Shown here: positions 51,434 through 61,241 of the stretch, piece after piece
Numbering within the stretch: the stretch's first letter is position 1
Layout of the letters: each line of letters opens with the position of its first letter
NCBI RefSeq assembly: GCF_003171655.1
Contig: NZ_QFZL01000003.1
Span: forward strand, 124,001 to 188,000
DNA: 64,000 nt
Source of the DNA: Stakelama portus
GTDB lineage: Bacteria > Pseudomonadota > Alphaproteobacteria > Sphingomonadales > Sphingomonadaceae
Direction of reading: 5' to 3'
Position numbers and translations under genes: made by a program
Notes under the pieces: generated by a model
Seen by the model: only the letters and a program-made list of their open reading frames with translations
What the model was told of the DNA's origin: nothing
Databases searched by the model: none

Positions 51434-53710
51434 TCAGTCCAGTTCGACGCCATTTGCAGCCGCCCAGCCCTCCAGCGTGCTGCGGATCGAATCGGGCGGC
51501 GCCACGAGCAGCGTCGCCAGCAGTTCGGCAAGCGCGGCGCGATCGAGCGAGCGGATCATTGCCTTTACCGGTCCGACGGCGGCCGGCGTGATCGACAGCC
51601 GTTCGATGCCGAGCCCGACCAGCGCCATCGCTTCGAGCGGGCGTCCGCCCATTTCGCCGCACACCGCGACCGGCACTCCGGCCTCATGGCATTGCCGCGC
51701 GACGCGGCGCACGAAACGCAGGATCGACGGGCTCAGCCAGTCATAGCGCATCGCCAGCTTGGGATGGGCACGATCGGCGGCGAACAGGAACTGGGTAAGA
51801 TCGTTGGTCCCGATCGACAGAAAATCGAGCCGCGGCAGCAACAGATCGAGCACTTCGGCAAGCGCCGGCACTTCGAGCATCGCACCATAGCGGATGTCGA
51901 CCGGCATCTTGCGATTGCGCGCGGCAAGCCAGGCGCGCTGCGCTTCGAACAGCGATCGCGCTTCGTCGAATTCCCAGGGTTCGGAAATCATCGGGAACAT
52001 GACGTTGAGCGTCTTGCCCGCCGCCGCTTCGATCAACGCACGCGCCTGGGCCTTCATCAACCCGTCGCGATCGAGCGCGAGCCGGATCGCGCGCCAGCCC
52101 ATTGCGGGATTTTCCTCTTCGCCTTCCTCGTCATGGTTGAGGTAGGGCAGCGACTTGTCGCCGCCGACATCGACCGTGCGGAACGTCACCGGCCGGTCGC
52201 CGGCGGCGTCGAGCACGTCCTTGTAGAGGCGCTGCTGGCGTTCGCGCTGCGGCAGCGTCGCCGATACCAGAAACTGGAACTCGGTGCGGAACAGGCCGAT
52301 GCCGTCGGCGCCGGTCAGATCGAGCGCGGCGACATCGTCGCGCAGTCCGGCATTGACCATCAGCGTGATCCGCTGGCCATCGCGCGTGACAGGCTGCTCG
52401 GCGCGCAGCTTTGCAAACTCGGCGCGGCGCTTCTGCGTAATAAGCTGCTTGGCTTCGAACGCCTCTTCCATCGCCGCATTGGGGCGGACATGGACGCTGT
52501 CCTCGCCGACATCGAGCAGCAGCCGGTCGCCTTCCGCAATCTCGCGACGCACGCCGCGCACCCGGCCCAGCACCGGCACGCCCATTGCGCGCGCAACGAT
52601 GGTGACGTGCGCGGTCAGCGACCCTTCCTCAAGCACCACGCCCTTCAGGCGGCGGCGGTCATATTCGAGCAGCTCGGCCGGCCCCAGATTGCGTGCGATC
52701 AGGATCGAATCCTGTCGCAGGCCCAGTTGCGCCGCCGTGCCCAGCTGACCCGCGACGATCCGGATCAGGCGATTGGAGAGGTCCTCCAGATCGTGCATCC
52801 GATCCTGCAACAAGGGGTCGGCGATCTCGCGCATCCGCATCCGCGTGCGCTGTTGCACCCGCTCGATCGCCGCCTCGGCGGTCAGGCCGCTATCGATCGC
52901 CTCGTTGATGCGCCGGCTCCAGCCTTCGTCATAGGCGAACATCTTGTAGGTCGCGAGAACCTCTTCATGTTCGCCGCCCAGGCCGAATTCGGCCTGGCTC
53001 GACATGCGGTCGATCTGTTCGCGCATCTTGTCGAACGCGGCATAGACGCGGTGGCGTTCGGCCTCGACATCCTCGGCGACCGTATGTTCGATGGTGATGC
53101 GCGGCTGATGATAGACGGCAACCCCCGCCGCCATGCCCTCGACCAGCTTGAATCCCTGCAGCCGCACCGCCGCCGTCGATTGCGGCCGTTCGGTCGTGGT
53201 CCCCGTCGTATCGATCAGCCCGGCATTGGCGATCAGTTCGGAAAGCACCATCGCAACGGTCTGCAGCGCTTCGATCTCGACATCTTCATAGCGGCGCGGA
53301 TCGGCATGCTGGACCGCGAGCACGCCGACCGCGCGTTCCTTGCGGATGATCGGCACGCCGGCAAAGCTGTGATAGCGTTCTTCGCCCGTTTCGGGGCGAT
53401 AGGCGAAGTCGGGGTGCGTCGCCGCTTCATCAAGGTTCAGCGTCTCGACATTCGCCGCGATCGTGCCGACCAGGCCTTCGCCCATCGCGAGTTTGGTGAC
53501 GTGCACGGCGTCCTGCGCCAGGCCGCGAGTCGCAAACAGTTCGAGCACGCCTTCGCGCAGCAGATAGATCGAGCAAACCTCGCTTTCGAGCGCTTCGCCG
53601 ATGATATCGACCACTGCGTTGAGCTTTGCCTGCGCGGGCAGCCGCGACGCCATCACATCGTGAAGACGCGTCAGAATCTCTCGTGCAGAGGCGACTGCGG
53701 AAATCGGCAT
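51434..53710 (-). CDS. ptsP: Phosphoenolpyruvate-protein phosphotransferase of the nitrogen PTS
   Basis: Enzyme I-Ntr: uses PEP to phosphorylate NPr and then EIIA-Ntr. The 758-residue protein has an N-terminal GAF domain (1-170; SIYLLREGVLELFATRGLAQ), the phosphohistidine domain with active His in GSLTAHVTIVARAMGVPV near 372, and the PEP-binding C-terminal barrel with RAIRLALDRDGL, FLSIGTNDLTQF and the catalytic Cys in AVCGEMGG. ATG at 53710. Its partners ptsN and ptsO are not in the window, and ptsN is missing from its usual place after rpoN. Confidence 0.96.
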   Translation of the reverse strand: MPISAVASAREILTRLHDVMASRLPAQAKLNAVVDIIGEALESEVCSIYLLREGVLELFATRGLAQDAVHVTKLAMGEGLVGTIAANVETLNLDEAATHPDFAYRPETGEERYHSFAGVPIIRKERAVGVLAVQHADPRRYEDVEIEALQTVAMVLSELIANAGLIDTTGTTTERPQSTAAVRLQGFKLVEGMAAGVAVYHQPRITIEHTVAEDVEAERHRVYAAFDKMREQIDRMSSQAEFGLGGEHEEVLATYKMFAYDEGWSRRINEAIDSGLTAEAAIERVQQRTRMRMREIADPLLQDRMHDLEDLSNRLIRIVAGQLGTAAQLGLRQDSILIARNLGPAELLEYDRRRLKGVVLEEGSLTAHVTIVARAMGVPVLGRVRGVRREIAEGDRLLLDVGEDSVHVRPNAAMEEAFEAKQLITQKRRAEFAKLRAEQPVTRDGQRITLMVNAGLRDDVAALDLTGADGIGLFRTEFQFLVSATLPQRERQQRLYKDVLDAAGDRPVTFRTVDVGGDKSLPYLNHDEEGEEENPAMGWRAIRLALDRDGLMKAQARALIEAAAGKTLNVMFPMISEPWEFDEARSLFEAQRAWLAARNRKMPVDIRYGAMLEVPALAEVLDLLLPRLDFLSIGTNDLTQFLFAADRAHPKLAMRYDWLSPSILRFVRRVARQCHEAGVPVAVCGEMGGRPLEAMALVGLGIERLSITPAAVGPVKAMIRSLDRAALAELLATLLVAPPDSIRSTLEGWAAANGVELD

Positions 53711-53826
53711 GGGACAGCGCTACCAGATGCGCACGAAACCGCCAAGAAAGCGCGAGCGAAGATGCTTTTCGCTGTCTTAACAGGCCGGGGTCGCAGCGGC
53801 CGCCGCAGCTAGCCGCATTTTATACC

Positions 53827-53861
53827 TTGCATCGCACAGTACTATGCACCATACAGTGTAT
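53827..53861 (+). promoter_or_regulatory. Candidate promoter and PadR operator upstream of the PadR gene
   Basis: TTGCAT at 53827-53832 and CATACA at 53850-53855 have a 17-base spacer and could be -35 and -10 elements. A perfect 11-base palindrome ATACA-G-TGTAT (53851-53861) overlaps the -10 element, the position expected for an autorepressor. The PadR start codon is 27 bases downstream. Confidence 0.45.
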
Positions 53862-53887
53862 GACACACACGATATGGGACACAGCAC

Positions 53888-54229
53888 GTGCCGATCGAGG
53901 ATGACCTGTTTGAAAAATTGCGAATCGAGCTGCGCCGGGGATCGCTGATTCTCGCCGTTCTCGGGGCGCTCCGCCGCGAACGCTATGGCTACACGCTGCG
54001 CCAGAGCCTTGAGGCGGCTGGCCTGCCGATCGACGAAGGCGCGCTGTATCCGTTGCTGCGCCGGCTCGAATCGCAGGGGCTGCTCACCAGCCAGTGGCGC
54101 GAGGAAGGCCGTCGCAACAAACGCTTTTATCAGCTGTCGCCCGACGGCGTGATCGTCCTCGGCCAACTGCTTGCCGAATGGAATGCCATTTCCGAATCGA
54201 TTGTCCGCCTGACTGAGGGAGAGGAATAA
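53888..54229 (+). CDS. PadR family transcriptional regulator
   Basis: Winged-helix repressor of 113 residues. The PadR pattern is clear: LRRGSLILAVLGALRRERYGYTLRQSLEAAGLPIDEGALYPLLRRLESQGLLTSQWREEGRRNKRFYQLSPDG. It belongs to the short type that is co-encoded with HAAS-domain membrane proteins. GTG start at 53888 (GTGCCGATCGAG); no ATG lies closer to the family N-terminus. The stop overlaps the next ATG (TAATG). The palindrome at 53851-53861 is a candidate autoregulatory site. Divergent from ptsP. Confidence 0.93.
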   Translation: MPIEDDLFEKLRIELRRGSLILAVLGALRRERYGYTLRQSLEAAGLPIDEGALYPLLRRLESQGLLTSQWREEGRRNKRFYQLSPDGVIVLGQLLAEWNAISESIVRLTEGEE

Positions 54230-55191
54230 TGGAGCTGATCGACCGCTATCTTGGCGCTGTCCGCTGGAATCTCCCGCGCGACAAGGCCGACGACATCCTT
54301 GCCGAGCTGGCCGACGTGATCGCCACGCGTATCGAAGAGCGCGAGGATGCGCTCGATCGCGCGCTCAACCGGGCTGAAATCAGCGAGGTACTCAGGGAAT
54401 TCGGGCACCCCATCGCCGTTGCAGCGCGCTATCGCCCGCAACAGGTGCTGATCGGGCCCGAGCTGTTCCCGTTCTACTGGTTCATATTGCGGCTGATGCT
54501 TTTCATCGTCGTGCTGGTCCAGGCAATCGACGTGGCGACGTCGCTGGTCAGCACGTCGGAACCGCTGATCCGCGCCGCCATCCAAGCCGGAAGCGACCTG
54601 TTCCAAGCTGCGCTGTACAATGCGGCGATCGTCACGCTGCTATTTGCGCTGATCGAACATACCGGGCTGCTCGGCAAATATCTCGCTCGGTGGCAGCCCG
54701 ATAAACTGCCGAAGATCGCGATCAAGCCGCCGCGCAAGCGCCAGTTGAACCCCTTTTTCGCGATCGCGTTCAGCATCGGGTTCCTGCTCTGGTGGTCGGG
54801 GTTGATCGACATCGATCCGCTGCGGACCGCCGGCAGCGACTATGCGATGCACGGGACTGCGGTCTGGCAGCGACTGCACATGCCGATCTTCGCGCTCGTT
54901 TCCGCCGGTCTGATCCTGCATCTGGTCACCTTGCTCCGCCCGCAGGCCAGGCTGGTGCGTGCCGCTCTGCTGATCGCAATCGCAGCCGGTACGATCCTGA
55001 TCGCGGCAACGCTGCATCAGGCCGGCTCCCTCATTGCTCTGACGCCGCTCACCGCCAACGGCGCGGCGCATCTGGCCGAGGCGCAATCGGGCATCAACGA
55101 AGGGCTGAACGCCGCGACGCTGGGCATCGGCATCCTTGCGGCATTCCGGTGCGTGATCGAACTCTGGCTCATGCAGCGCAAACAAGGATAG
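54229..55191 (+). CDS. HAAS-type domain membrane protein paired with PadR
   Basis: A 320-residue protein with an N-terminal soluble helical segment, MELIDRYLGAVRWNLPRDKADDILAELADVIATRIEERED then ALNRAEISEVLREFGHPIAVAARYRP. This is the HAAS-like signature that is encoded after PadR regulators in many bacteria. About seven to eight hydrophobic helices follow, without catalytic motifs I can name. HAAS proteins are thought to modulate PadR, perhaps as a membrane sensor; the signal is unknown. ATG overlaps the PadR stop. The TonB-like gene converges 11 bases downstream. Confidence 0.85.
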   Translation: MELIDRYLGAVRWNLPRDKADDILAELADVIATRIEEREDALDRALNRAEISEVLREFGHPIAVAARYRPQQVLIGPELFPFYWFILRLMLFIVVLVQAIDVATSLVSTSEPLIRAAIQAGSDLFQAALYNAAIVTLLFALIEHTGLLGKYLARWQPDKLPKIAIKPPRKRQLNPFFAIAFSIGFLLWWSGLIDIDPLRTAGSDYAMHGTAVWQRLHMPIFALVSAGLILHLVTLLRPQARLVRAALLIAIAAGTILIAATLHQAGSLIALTPLTANGAAHLAEAQSGINEGLNAATLGIGILAAFRCVIELWLMQRKQG

Positions 55192-55202
55192 GTATCGCGG
55201 CG

Positions 55203-55958
55203 TCAGTCCTTTCCGAATTGCACGGCGATATGGGCCGGGATGTCCTCGGCCACTTCGCCGTTGCGAGTCGGCGGTCGCAGGCGAAACAGGTGCGACGCGC
55301 TGAGCGCCGCCCTGCCGAACCCCGATCCTTCGGGAGTTTCGCCTTCTATCGTGCACCCATGGACGCGATGGTTGCGACGGACATAGCAAGTGAGAATGCC
55401 CCAGCCGGAAATGCCCTGCCTGCGCGCCGCCGGCGGATAATATCTCGCGGTTTCGAATGCGCTGGGCGGGCCGTGCAACCAATCGGCGGGCACGATATGC
55501 GTCCGCTCACCCTCGCCGCTACCGGCACTGCCGCGTCCCGAACCATCACCATTGCCCTGGCCGGTGCCATTGCCGGTGCCGCCGACGCCGCCTGGTCCCG
55601 ACGGCATGCTGAGCCGGGGCATTGGCGGTGCTTCGAACGCGAAGCTGGCGTCCAGTGGCACCTGCTCGGCGATGGGTGGCAAGGCTGTCCGATCCGGCGT
55701 CGGCACGCGCGGCCTCCCGCCGGATTTGCCTTCGGGCCGATGACTCGGGCGCGGCCTTGTTTCGGGCTCTTCGGGGGGCGGAGGCGGTGAGGCGACATCG
55801 AACGTCGCGATGGGACGGCTATCGCGCAATTGCCGGGGCATCGCGACCGGCAACAGCATCAACGCCACCAGCGCGGCGATGATACCGAGCGATGTCGCAA
55901 CGGCGATCAATCGATTTGCCGGCCCTCCGGATCGATAGCCTTGTCTGGCAGCAGACAT
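55203..55958 (-). CDS. TonB-like energy transducer
   Basis: A 251-residue protein with one N-terminal membrane helix (about 18-39, LIAVATSLGIIAALVALMLLPVA), a proline-rich stretch (VASPPPPPEEPETRPRPSHRPEG), then a Gly/Ser-rich linker (GGVGGTGNGTGQGNGDGSGRG). The C-terminal TonB-like domain reads ARYYPPAARRQGISGWGILTCYVRRNHRVHGCTIEGETPEGSGFGRAAL. ExbB/ExbD are not adjacent, so the partner is encoded elsewhere. Two Cys in the C-terminal domain may form a disulfide. Sphingomonads carry many TonB-type proteins. Its receptor partner is unknown. Confidence 0.85.
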   Translation of the reverse strand: MSAARQGYRSGGPANRLIAVATSLGIIAALVALMLLPVAMPRQLRDSRPIATFDVASPPPPPEEPETRPRPSHRPEGKSGGRPRVPTPDRTALPPIAEQVPLDASFAFEAPPMPRLSMPSGPGGVGGTGNGTGQGNGDGSGRGSAGSGEGERTHIVPADWLHGPPSAFETARYYPPAARRQGISGWGILTCYVRRNHRVHGCTIEGETPEGSGFGRAALSASHLFRLRPPTRNGEVAEDIPAHIAVQFGKD

Positions 55959-56026
55959 GCCATCACCATGCGCTCACTTTCAGGCAACAGGCAATCGTCT
56001 GGACGCGCCGTGCGCGCCTGCGGCGA

Positions 56027-57061
56027 TCAGGCCGCGCGTTTTTCCAGCGCGGCGGCGGCTTCGGTCATCAGCTTCGCGATGATGTCTGCAACCGGCTCTT
56101 CGGCCTTGACCATGCCGACCGACTGGCCGGCCATCACGCTGCCATGTTCGACATCGCCGTCGATCACTGCGCGGCGCAGCGCCCCTGCCCAATAATGTTC
56201 GATCTGCAACTGCGCCTCGGCCATCGCGACGCTGCCTTCGTCGAGCGCCTGTGCCACTTCGCGCTGCTTGGCCGTAAACAGCTCGCTCGATGCGTTCTTG
56301 AGCGCGCGGACCGGGATCACCGGCAGGCGCGGATCGATCTGGACGCTGGCGACCGCATCGCGCGCCGAAGCACGGATGAACGCCTTTTTGAAATTGGCGT
56401 GCGCGATGCTTTCGGTCGCACAGACGAACCGCGTGCCGAGCTGAACGCCCGCGGCGCCCATGTCCAGATAGCCCGCAATCGCTTCGCCGCGACCGATGCC
56501 GCCGGCGACGAACACCGGCACGTCGGCAGCGACTTCGGGCAGGATTTCCTGCGCGAGCACGCTCGTCGACACCGGACCGATATGACCGCCGGCCTCATTG
56601 CCTTCGACCACCAGCGCGTCGACGCCCGAGCGGATGAGCTTCTTCGCCAGCGCCAGCGCGGGGGCGAAGCAGATCAGCTTGGCGCCCTTGCCCTTGATCG
56701 CATCGAGGCTGCCCGCCGGCGGCAGTCCGCCCGCCAGCACGACATGGCCGACGCCGTGTCTGGCGCAGACATCGATCAGGTCGAACAGCTGCGGGTGCAT
56801 GGTGATCAGGTTGACGCCGAACGGCTTGTCGGTCAGCGCCTGCGTCCCCGCAATCTCGGCATCGAGCAATTCGGGAGTCATCGCGCCGCATGCGATCACG
56901 CCGAACCCGCCGGCATTGGAAATCGCCGCGACCAGGTTGCGTTCGCTGACCCAGGACATCGCCCCGCCCAGAATCGCAACATCGGTTCCCAAAAATTCGC
57001 AGCCGCGCGCCATGCGACGGGCCAGGCGCTCTGCGCCCGAAGATATCCGGTCAGTCATCAT
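56027..57061 (-). CDS. NAD(P)H-dependent flavin oxidoreductase, nitronate monooxygenase family
   Basis: FMN-binding TIM-barrel protein of about 344 residues. Family motifs include GTDVAILGGAMSWVSERNLVAAISNAGGFGVIACG, PFGVNLIT, VDALVVEGNEAGGHIGP and the phosphate-binding VFVAGGIGRGEAIAGYLDMGAAGVQLGTRFV. It matches the 2-nitropropane dioxygenase/FabK-like superfamily; nitronate detoxification is the usual label but the real substrate is open. Either of two adjacent ATGs (57061, 57058) may start it. tRNA-Leu is 90 bases upstream on the same strand, with a possible shared promoter region. Confidence 0.9.
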   Translation of the reverse strand: MMTDRISSGAERLARRMARGCEFLGTDVAILGGAMSWVSERNLVAAISNAGGFGVIACGAMTPELLDAEIAGTQALTDKPFGVNLITMHPQLFDLIDVCARHGVGHVVLAGGLPPAGSLDAIKGKGAKLICFAPALALAKKLIRSGVDALVVEGNEAGGHIGPVSTSVLAQEILPEVAADVPVFVAGGIGRGEAIAGYLDMGAAGVQLGTRFVCATESIAHANFKKAFIRASARDAVASVQIDPRLPVIPVRALKNASSELFTAKQREVAQALDEGSVAMAEAQLQIEHYWAGALRRAVIDGDVEHGSVMAGQSVGMVKAEEPVADIIAKLMTEAAAALEKRAA

Positions 57062-57151
57062 ATGCCACTAGCGCCGCGAAGCCGCGCTCGGCAAGCCTCG
57101 CCGCGATGCGGGGTCCGCTAACGCGGATAATCCTGATCCGATTGTCTGAAA

Positions 57152-57238
57152 TGGTGCGGTCGAGAAGACTCGAACTTCCACGGCCTTTCGGCCACAACGA
57201 CCTCAACGTTGCGCGTCTACCAGTTCCGCCACGACCGC
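57152..57238 (-). tRNA. tRNA-Leu (anticodon GAG)
   Basis: The minus strand folds as a complete class II tRNA: acceptor stem GCGGTCG / CGACCGC, D-loop with AACTGGTAGA, anticodon stem CAACG / CGTTG with loop TTGAGGT (anticodon GAG), a long variable arm with GGCC-GAAA-GGCC, and T-loop TTCGAGT. A genomic CCA follows discriminator A. It decodes CUC and CUU. Coordinates include CCA. Confidence 0.96.
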
Positions 57239-57367
57239 ACGTGAAACACCGCCGGAAAAAGCACCCGGCGGCTGGCAGGCGCAGGCCCCTAGCAAAGCGG
57301 AAGGTTGCTGGCAATGCCCGGAAATGCACTTTCCGTGCGCGGTCGATTGCGGCAAAGCGCCGCGGCC

Positions 57368-58729
57368 ATGCCGCATGCCACCCCCCTGATCGCCGAAACG
57401 CGTCGCATCCTTGCGCTGGCATGGCCGGTGATGGTCACCAGCCTCAACTGGAACATCATGCAGATCACCGACATCGCGCTGCTCGGGCTGATCAGCCCGG
57501 GCGAAGTCGCGGCGCTGGGCGCCAGCCGCGCGCTGACGCTGGTGATCATCGTGATGGCGATCGGCGCGATGAGCGGCGTGCTGGTCCAGGCCGCGCGCGC
57601 CGACGGCGCAGGCGATCTGGCCGCATCGGGGCGCGTCTATCACGAATCGCTGGCGCTCGGGCTGACGCTGGGGCTGATCTTCGGCGCATTATTGTTGCTG
57701 TTCGCCGATCCGATGCTGATGCTGATCGGCGTGGCGCCCGATGTCGTGCCGCGCGGCGGCGAAGTGGTGCGGACGATCGCGATCGCCTTTCCGTTTCAGC
57801 TGACGCTGATCGCGGCAAGCTTTTTTCTCGAAGGGCTCAGCCATCCGCGCCGCGTGATGGCGATCAACCTGGCGATGCTGCCGTGCAACGCGCTGCTCAC
57901 CTGGGCGCTGTCGGGAGGACATCTCGGCCTTCCGATGCTCGGCGCGGTCGGGGCGGCGCTCGGCACGGCGCTTTCCTCTGTCGCGGGCGCGATCGGGCTG
58001 CTGGTCGCGGCATGGCATCTGCCGCAGGCACAGGCGCGCGGCATTCGCAACTGGGCGCGCATCGCCAGCGGCGCGACGGCGCGCGGCGCGATCGCGCTGT
58101 TCCGCTTCGGCATCGCGCCGGGGATCGCCTCGGGGCTCGAAATCATGGGCTTTTCGATCCTCATCGCCCTGTCGACGCAACTGGGCAATGCAACCGCACA
58201 TGCGTTTCAGATCGTCTTTTCGGTGCACAACCTCACTTTTGCGCTGGCGCTGGGATTCGGATCGGCGGCGGGCGTTCGCGTCGGCAATGCCGTGGGCGAG
58301 GGGAAACGCGACACCGTGCCGATGCGCGTCGCCATCGCGGCGGGGCTTGCCGCAGTGACCACCGGCGCGATCGCGATGCTGTTGATGGGCGCCGGCAGCG
58401 CCATCGTCGGGCTGTTCCCGGCGCCCGAGCCCGTCCATGCCATTGCCGCGATGGTGCTTGGGCTCTGGGCGCCGTTCATCCTGTTCGACGGGGTGCAGGT
58501 GGTGCTCGTCTATGCGCTGCGCTCGCTGGGCGATCAGCTGGTGGCGGGCATCAACAGCACGATCGCCTTTTTCGGCGTGACCACCGCGCTCGGCCTGTTC
58601 CTGATCCATGGCGCCGGCTGGGGGCCATCCGCGCTGGCGATCGCTTCGGGCGCGGGCATGGTGACGTCGGCGCTGCTCAATGGCGGCCGGTTCGCCTGGA
58701 TCAGTTGGCGAGCTCGCCGGCAAAGCTGA
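57368..58729 (+). CDS. MATE family efflux transporter
   Basis: Cation-coupled multidrug or metabolite exporter with twelve hydrophobic helices in two related halves. Typical MATE blocks are visible: [25 protein letters not shown] near the start, [29 protein letters not shown], and in the second half [25 protein letters not shown]. The ATG at 57368 gives a 453-residue protein; earlier in-frame ATGs at 57305 and 57314 would add a basic extension. Its 3' end overlaps the 3' end of the convergent zinc-ribbon gene by 29 bases. Confidence 0.92.
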   Translation: MPHATPLIAETRRILALAWPVMVTSLNWNIMQITDIALLGLISPGEVAALGASRALTLVIIVMAIGAMSGVLVQAARADGAGDLAASGRVYHESLALGLTLGLIFGALLLLFADPMLMLIGVAPDVVPRGGEVVRTIAIAFPFQLTLIAASFFLEGLSHPRRVMAINLAMLPCNALLTWALSGGHLGLPMLGAVGAALGTALSSVAGAIGLLVAAWHLPQAQARGIRNWARIASGATARGAIALFRFGIAPGIASGLEIMGFSILIALSTQLGNATAHAFQIVFSVHNLTFALALGFGSAAGVRVGNAVGEGKRDTVPMRVAIAAGLAAVTTGAIAMLLMGAGSAIVGLFPAPEPVHAIAAMVLGLWAPFILFDGVQVVLVYALRSLGDQLVAGINSTIAFFGVTTALGLFLIHGAGWGPSALAIASGAGMVTSALLNGGRFAWISWRARRQS

Positions 58730-59471
58730 GCTGAACGACTCGCGCGGTATCGGGCACATCGATCTGCGCGCTGTTGAACGCCACCGCGCCCTGGGGTTCG
58801 AGTGTCCGCTTCTCCGGCGTCACGCGCCAGCTCTTGATCGGCCGGTCGCTGCCGTCGCGCAATTCGATGCGGATATCGGGAACGCGCTGTTCCTCGCCGG
58901 TCGGATTGACCACCTTGCCCGACACGGCGAACAATTCGCTGCCGCTGGGCAAGGTCCGCCGTTCGACATTCTTGTCGGTGAAGCGCAGCACCGTTTCCGT
59001 CGGCCCCATCGCCAGTCCGAGCTGCGAAGCAATTCCCGGCGCACCGGTATAAAGGATCGCGCCGGTACCCAGCAGCATCGAAAAGCCGGCGACAAAGGCC
59101 GCTGCCGTCCAGCGCTTCGCCGGATTGCGGCGCGGGCGCCGCGCGGGCGCGGCAAAGGGATCATAGCCCTGTTCGGCCGCCGTCGGCACACCCCGCGCGC
59201 GCGGCGTTTCGGCCAGCGACGCATCGTCCCGCGCCGGCTTGCGCGCCGATCGCGGTTCTGTCCGCGTTTCCGATCGCGGTTCGCGGCGCGGCTCCGTCCG
59301 GGGCGCGACATCCTCGTCCGCCGCGGTTGCGCGCGTGGCGAGATCAAGCACCAGCGGCGCCTGGAACCAGCTATGCTTGCAGCTGGCACAACGCACGGTG
59401 CGCCCTTCGGCGCCTATCGCGCTGTCCGGCACCAGATACCGGGTGCGACACTGGCTACATTCGAGAATCAT
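58701..59471 (-). CDS. MJ0042/DUF3426 zinc-ribbon membrane protein
   Basis: A 256-residue protein with an N-terminal zinc ribbon [35 protein letters not shown] (the MJ0042 family, CxxC twice), a long Arg/Glu/Pro-rich linker (40-115), one membrane helix (about 122-142) and an extracytoplasmic DUF3426-like domain ([28 protein letters not shown]). Function unknown; in sphingomonads it is encoded beside ftsE-ftsX, as here, in divergent orientation. A role in envelope or divisome control is only a guess from context. Confidence 0.85.
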   Translation of the reverse strand: MILECSQCRTRYLVPDSAIGAEGRTVRCASCKHSWFQAPLVLDLATRATAADEDVAPRTEPRREPRSETRTEPRSARKPARDDASLAETPRARGVPTAAEQGYDPFAAPARRPRRNPAKRWTAAAFVAGFSMLLGTGAILYTGAPGIASQLGLAMGPTETVLRFTDKNVERRTLPSGSELFAVSGKVVNPTGEEQRVPDIRIELRDGSDRPIKSWRVTPEKRTLEPQGAVAFNSAQIDVPDTARVVQLSFAGELAN

Positions 59472-59646
59472 GGCCCGCCGTTCAAATCCTGCCGACCGCC
59501 GCCCCGTGGCCGGTGCCCGATTCTAGACCTCAAGCACCGCTACAGGCAAGTGTTGCAATCATGTGTACATTGCCTGCGTTGCGCAGCCGCCAAGGCTGTG
59601 CGATGGCTGGTTTCTGGGGCAAGGATGGAGCGGCCGGGCGCCGGAA

Positions 59647-60351
59647 ATGGCCAATATCGTCCAATTCGAAAATGTCGGGCTGCGCTATGGTACCGGCCCT
59701 GAGACGCTGTCCGACGTCAGCTTTTCGTTGCGGTCGGGCGCCTTCTATTTCGTCACCGGTGCCTCGGGGGCGGGCAAGACCAGTCTGCTCAAGCTGCTGT
59801 ACCTCGCCCAGCGGCCGACGCGCGGCGTCGTGCGATTGTTCGGCGAGGATACCGTAACCTTGCCGCGCAAGCGCCTTCCCGGCTTTCGCCGGCGGATCGG
59901 CGTGGTGTTTCAGGATTTCCGCCTCGTTCCGCATTTGTCGAGCTATGACAATATCGCGCTGCCGCTCCGCGTCGCGGGGATTCCCGAAAGCGATATCGAA
60001 GCGCCGGTGCGCGAGATGCTGGCATGGGTCGGGCTCACCGATCGCGGCAAGGCAAAGCCGCTGACACTGTCCGGCGGCGAGCAGCAGCGTATCGCCATTG
60101 CCCGCGCGGTGATCGGGCGCCCCGAAATCCTGGTCGCCGACGAACCGACCGGCAATGTCGATCCCGACATGGCCGAGCGGCTGTTGCATTTGTTCGAATC
60201 GCTCAACCGGCTGGGCACTACCGTGGTCGTCGCGACCCACGACTTCCATTTGCTCAACCGTATTCCGACCGCGCATATGATGCGGCTCGACAAGGGGCAG
60301 ATTCACGATCCCACCGGCGCATTGCGCCATCCGGCGGGATCGACCGAATGA
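59647..60351 (+). CDS. ftsE: Cell division ATP-binding protein FtsE
   Basis: ATPase of the FtsEX complex, which couples division to periplasmic peptidoglycan hydrolysis. The 234-residue protein has Walker A GASGAGKTS, the Q-loop VFQDFRLVPHLSSYDNIALPL, signature LSGGEQQR, Walker B ILVADEPTGNVDP and switch His in VATHDFHLL. The DFRL.PHL.. pattern is FtsE-specific. ATG at 59647; longer readings use the divergent promoter region. It overlaps ftsX by four bases (ATGA). Confidence 0.95.
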   Translation: MANIVQFENVGLRYGTGPETLSDVSFSLRSGAFYFVTGASGAGKTSLLKLLYLAQRPTRGVVRLFGEDTVTLPRKRLPGFRRRIGVVFQDFRLVPHLSSYDNIALPLRVAGIPESDIEAPVREMLAWVGLTDRGKAKPLTLSGGEQQRIAIARAVIGRPEILVADEPTGNVDPDMAERLLHLFESLNRLGTTVVVATHDFHLLNRIPTAHMMRLDKGQIHDPTGALRHPAGSTE

Positions 60352-61241
60352 AGTTCAGCCTCAATCCGGCCGCCCCGGATCGCCGCCTGCTCGACCGCAG
60401 CCGCCGCGCACGCGCGATGAGCTGGATCATGGCGATCATGCTGTTCCTCACCGTGCTCGCCGGCGCGCTCGGCCTGGGCATGTTCGCCGCGCGCGGATCG
60501 CTCGACCGCCAGCTTTCCGGGCGGCTGACCGTTCAGATCGTCGAACCCGACGCCGCCGCGCGCGACCGCGATACCCAGGCGATGGCCGATGCGTTCCGCA
60601 AGATGCCGTCGGTAAAGCGCGTCGAAGTGGTCGATCGCGAGCGGCTTGCCGAACTCGTCCGCCCCTGGCTCGGCGATGCCGGGCTCGATCCCGACCTGCC
60701 GATGCCCGCAATGATCGACGTCGACCTGTCCGACGGCAGCGACGCCGCCGTGTCGCGCGTCGCCCAGGCGGCGAAGGCGATTTATGCCGATGCCCGCGTC
60801 GATCGGCATGCCCAATGGCTCTCGCCCGTGCGCAGCTTCATGACGACCATGAGCTGGCTGGCCGCCGGTCTGGTGCTGCTGATGGCGACCGCGACCGCAG
60901 CGGTGGTGTTGCTGGTCGCGCGATCCGGGCTCGACACGCATCGCGACACGATCGAAGTGCTGCACATGCTGGGCGCCACCGATATTCAGGTCGCACGCCT
61001 GTTCCAGCGACGGATCGCATTCGACACGCTGCTCGGCGGGCTGCTCGGCGCGGGCGCGGCGATGGGGCTTGTCGCGTTCCTGCAATCGCGGCTCGGCCTG
61101 CTCGGATCGGAAATGCTCAGCGGCGTCGCACTGCAACAGCGCGACTGGTTCCTGTTGCTGATGCTGCCGATCCTGTTCGCACTGATGGCGACGTTCGCCG
61201 CACGCGTCGCCGTGCTGCGCGCATTGGGACGCGTGCTGTGA
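60348..61241 (+). CDS. ftsX: Cell division protein FtsX
   Basis: Membrane partner of FtsE. The 297-residue protein has a cytoplasmic start, the first membrane helix (AMSWIMAIMLFLTVLAGALGLGMFAA), a periplasmic loop of about 120 residues that would bind EnvC or another activator (LSGRLTVQIVEPDAAARDRDTQAMADAFRKMPSVKRVEVVDRE), and three C-terminal helices with GLDTHRDTIEVLHMLGATDIQVARLFQRR, as in FtsX/MacB permeases. Coupled to both neighbours by ATGA and GTGA overlaps. An EnvC-like protein is encoded at 40775-41965. Confidence 0.93.
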   Translation: MKFSLNPAAPDRRLLDRSRRARAMSWIMAIMLFLTVLAGALGLGMFAARGSLDRQLSGRLTVQIVEPDAAARDRDTQAMADAFRKMPSVKRVEVVDRERLAELVRPWLGDAGLDPDLPMPAMIDVDLSDGSDAAVSRVAQAAKAIYADARVDRHAQWLSPVRSFMTTMSWLAAGLVLLMATATAAVVLLVARSGLDTHRDTIEVLHMLGATDIQVARLFQRRIAFDTLLGGLLGAGAAMGLVAFLQSRLGLLGSEMLSGVALQQRDWFLLLMLPILFALMATFAARVAVLRALGRVL

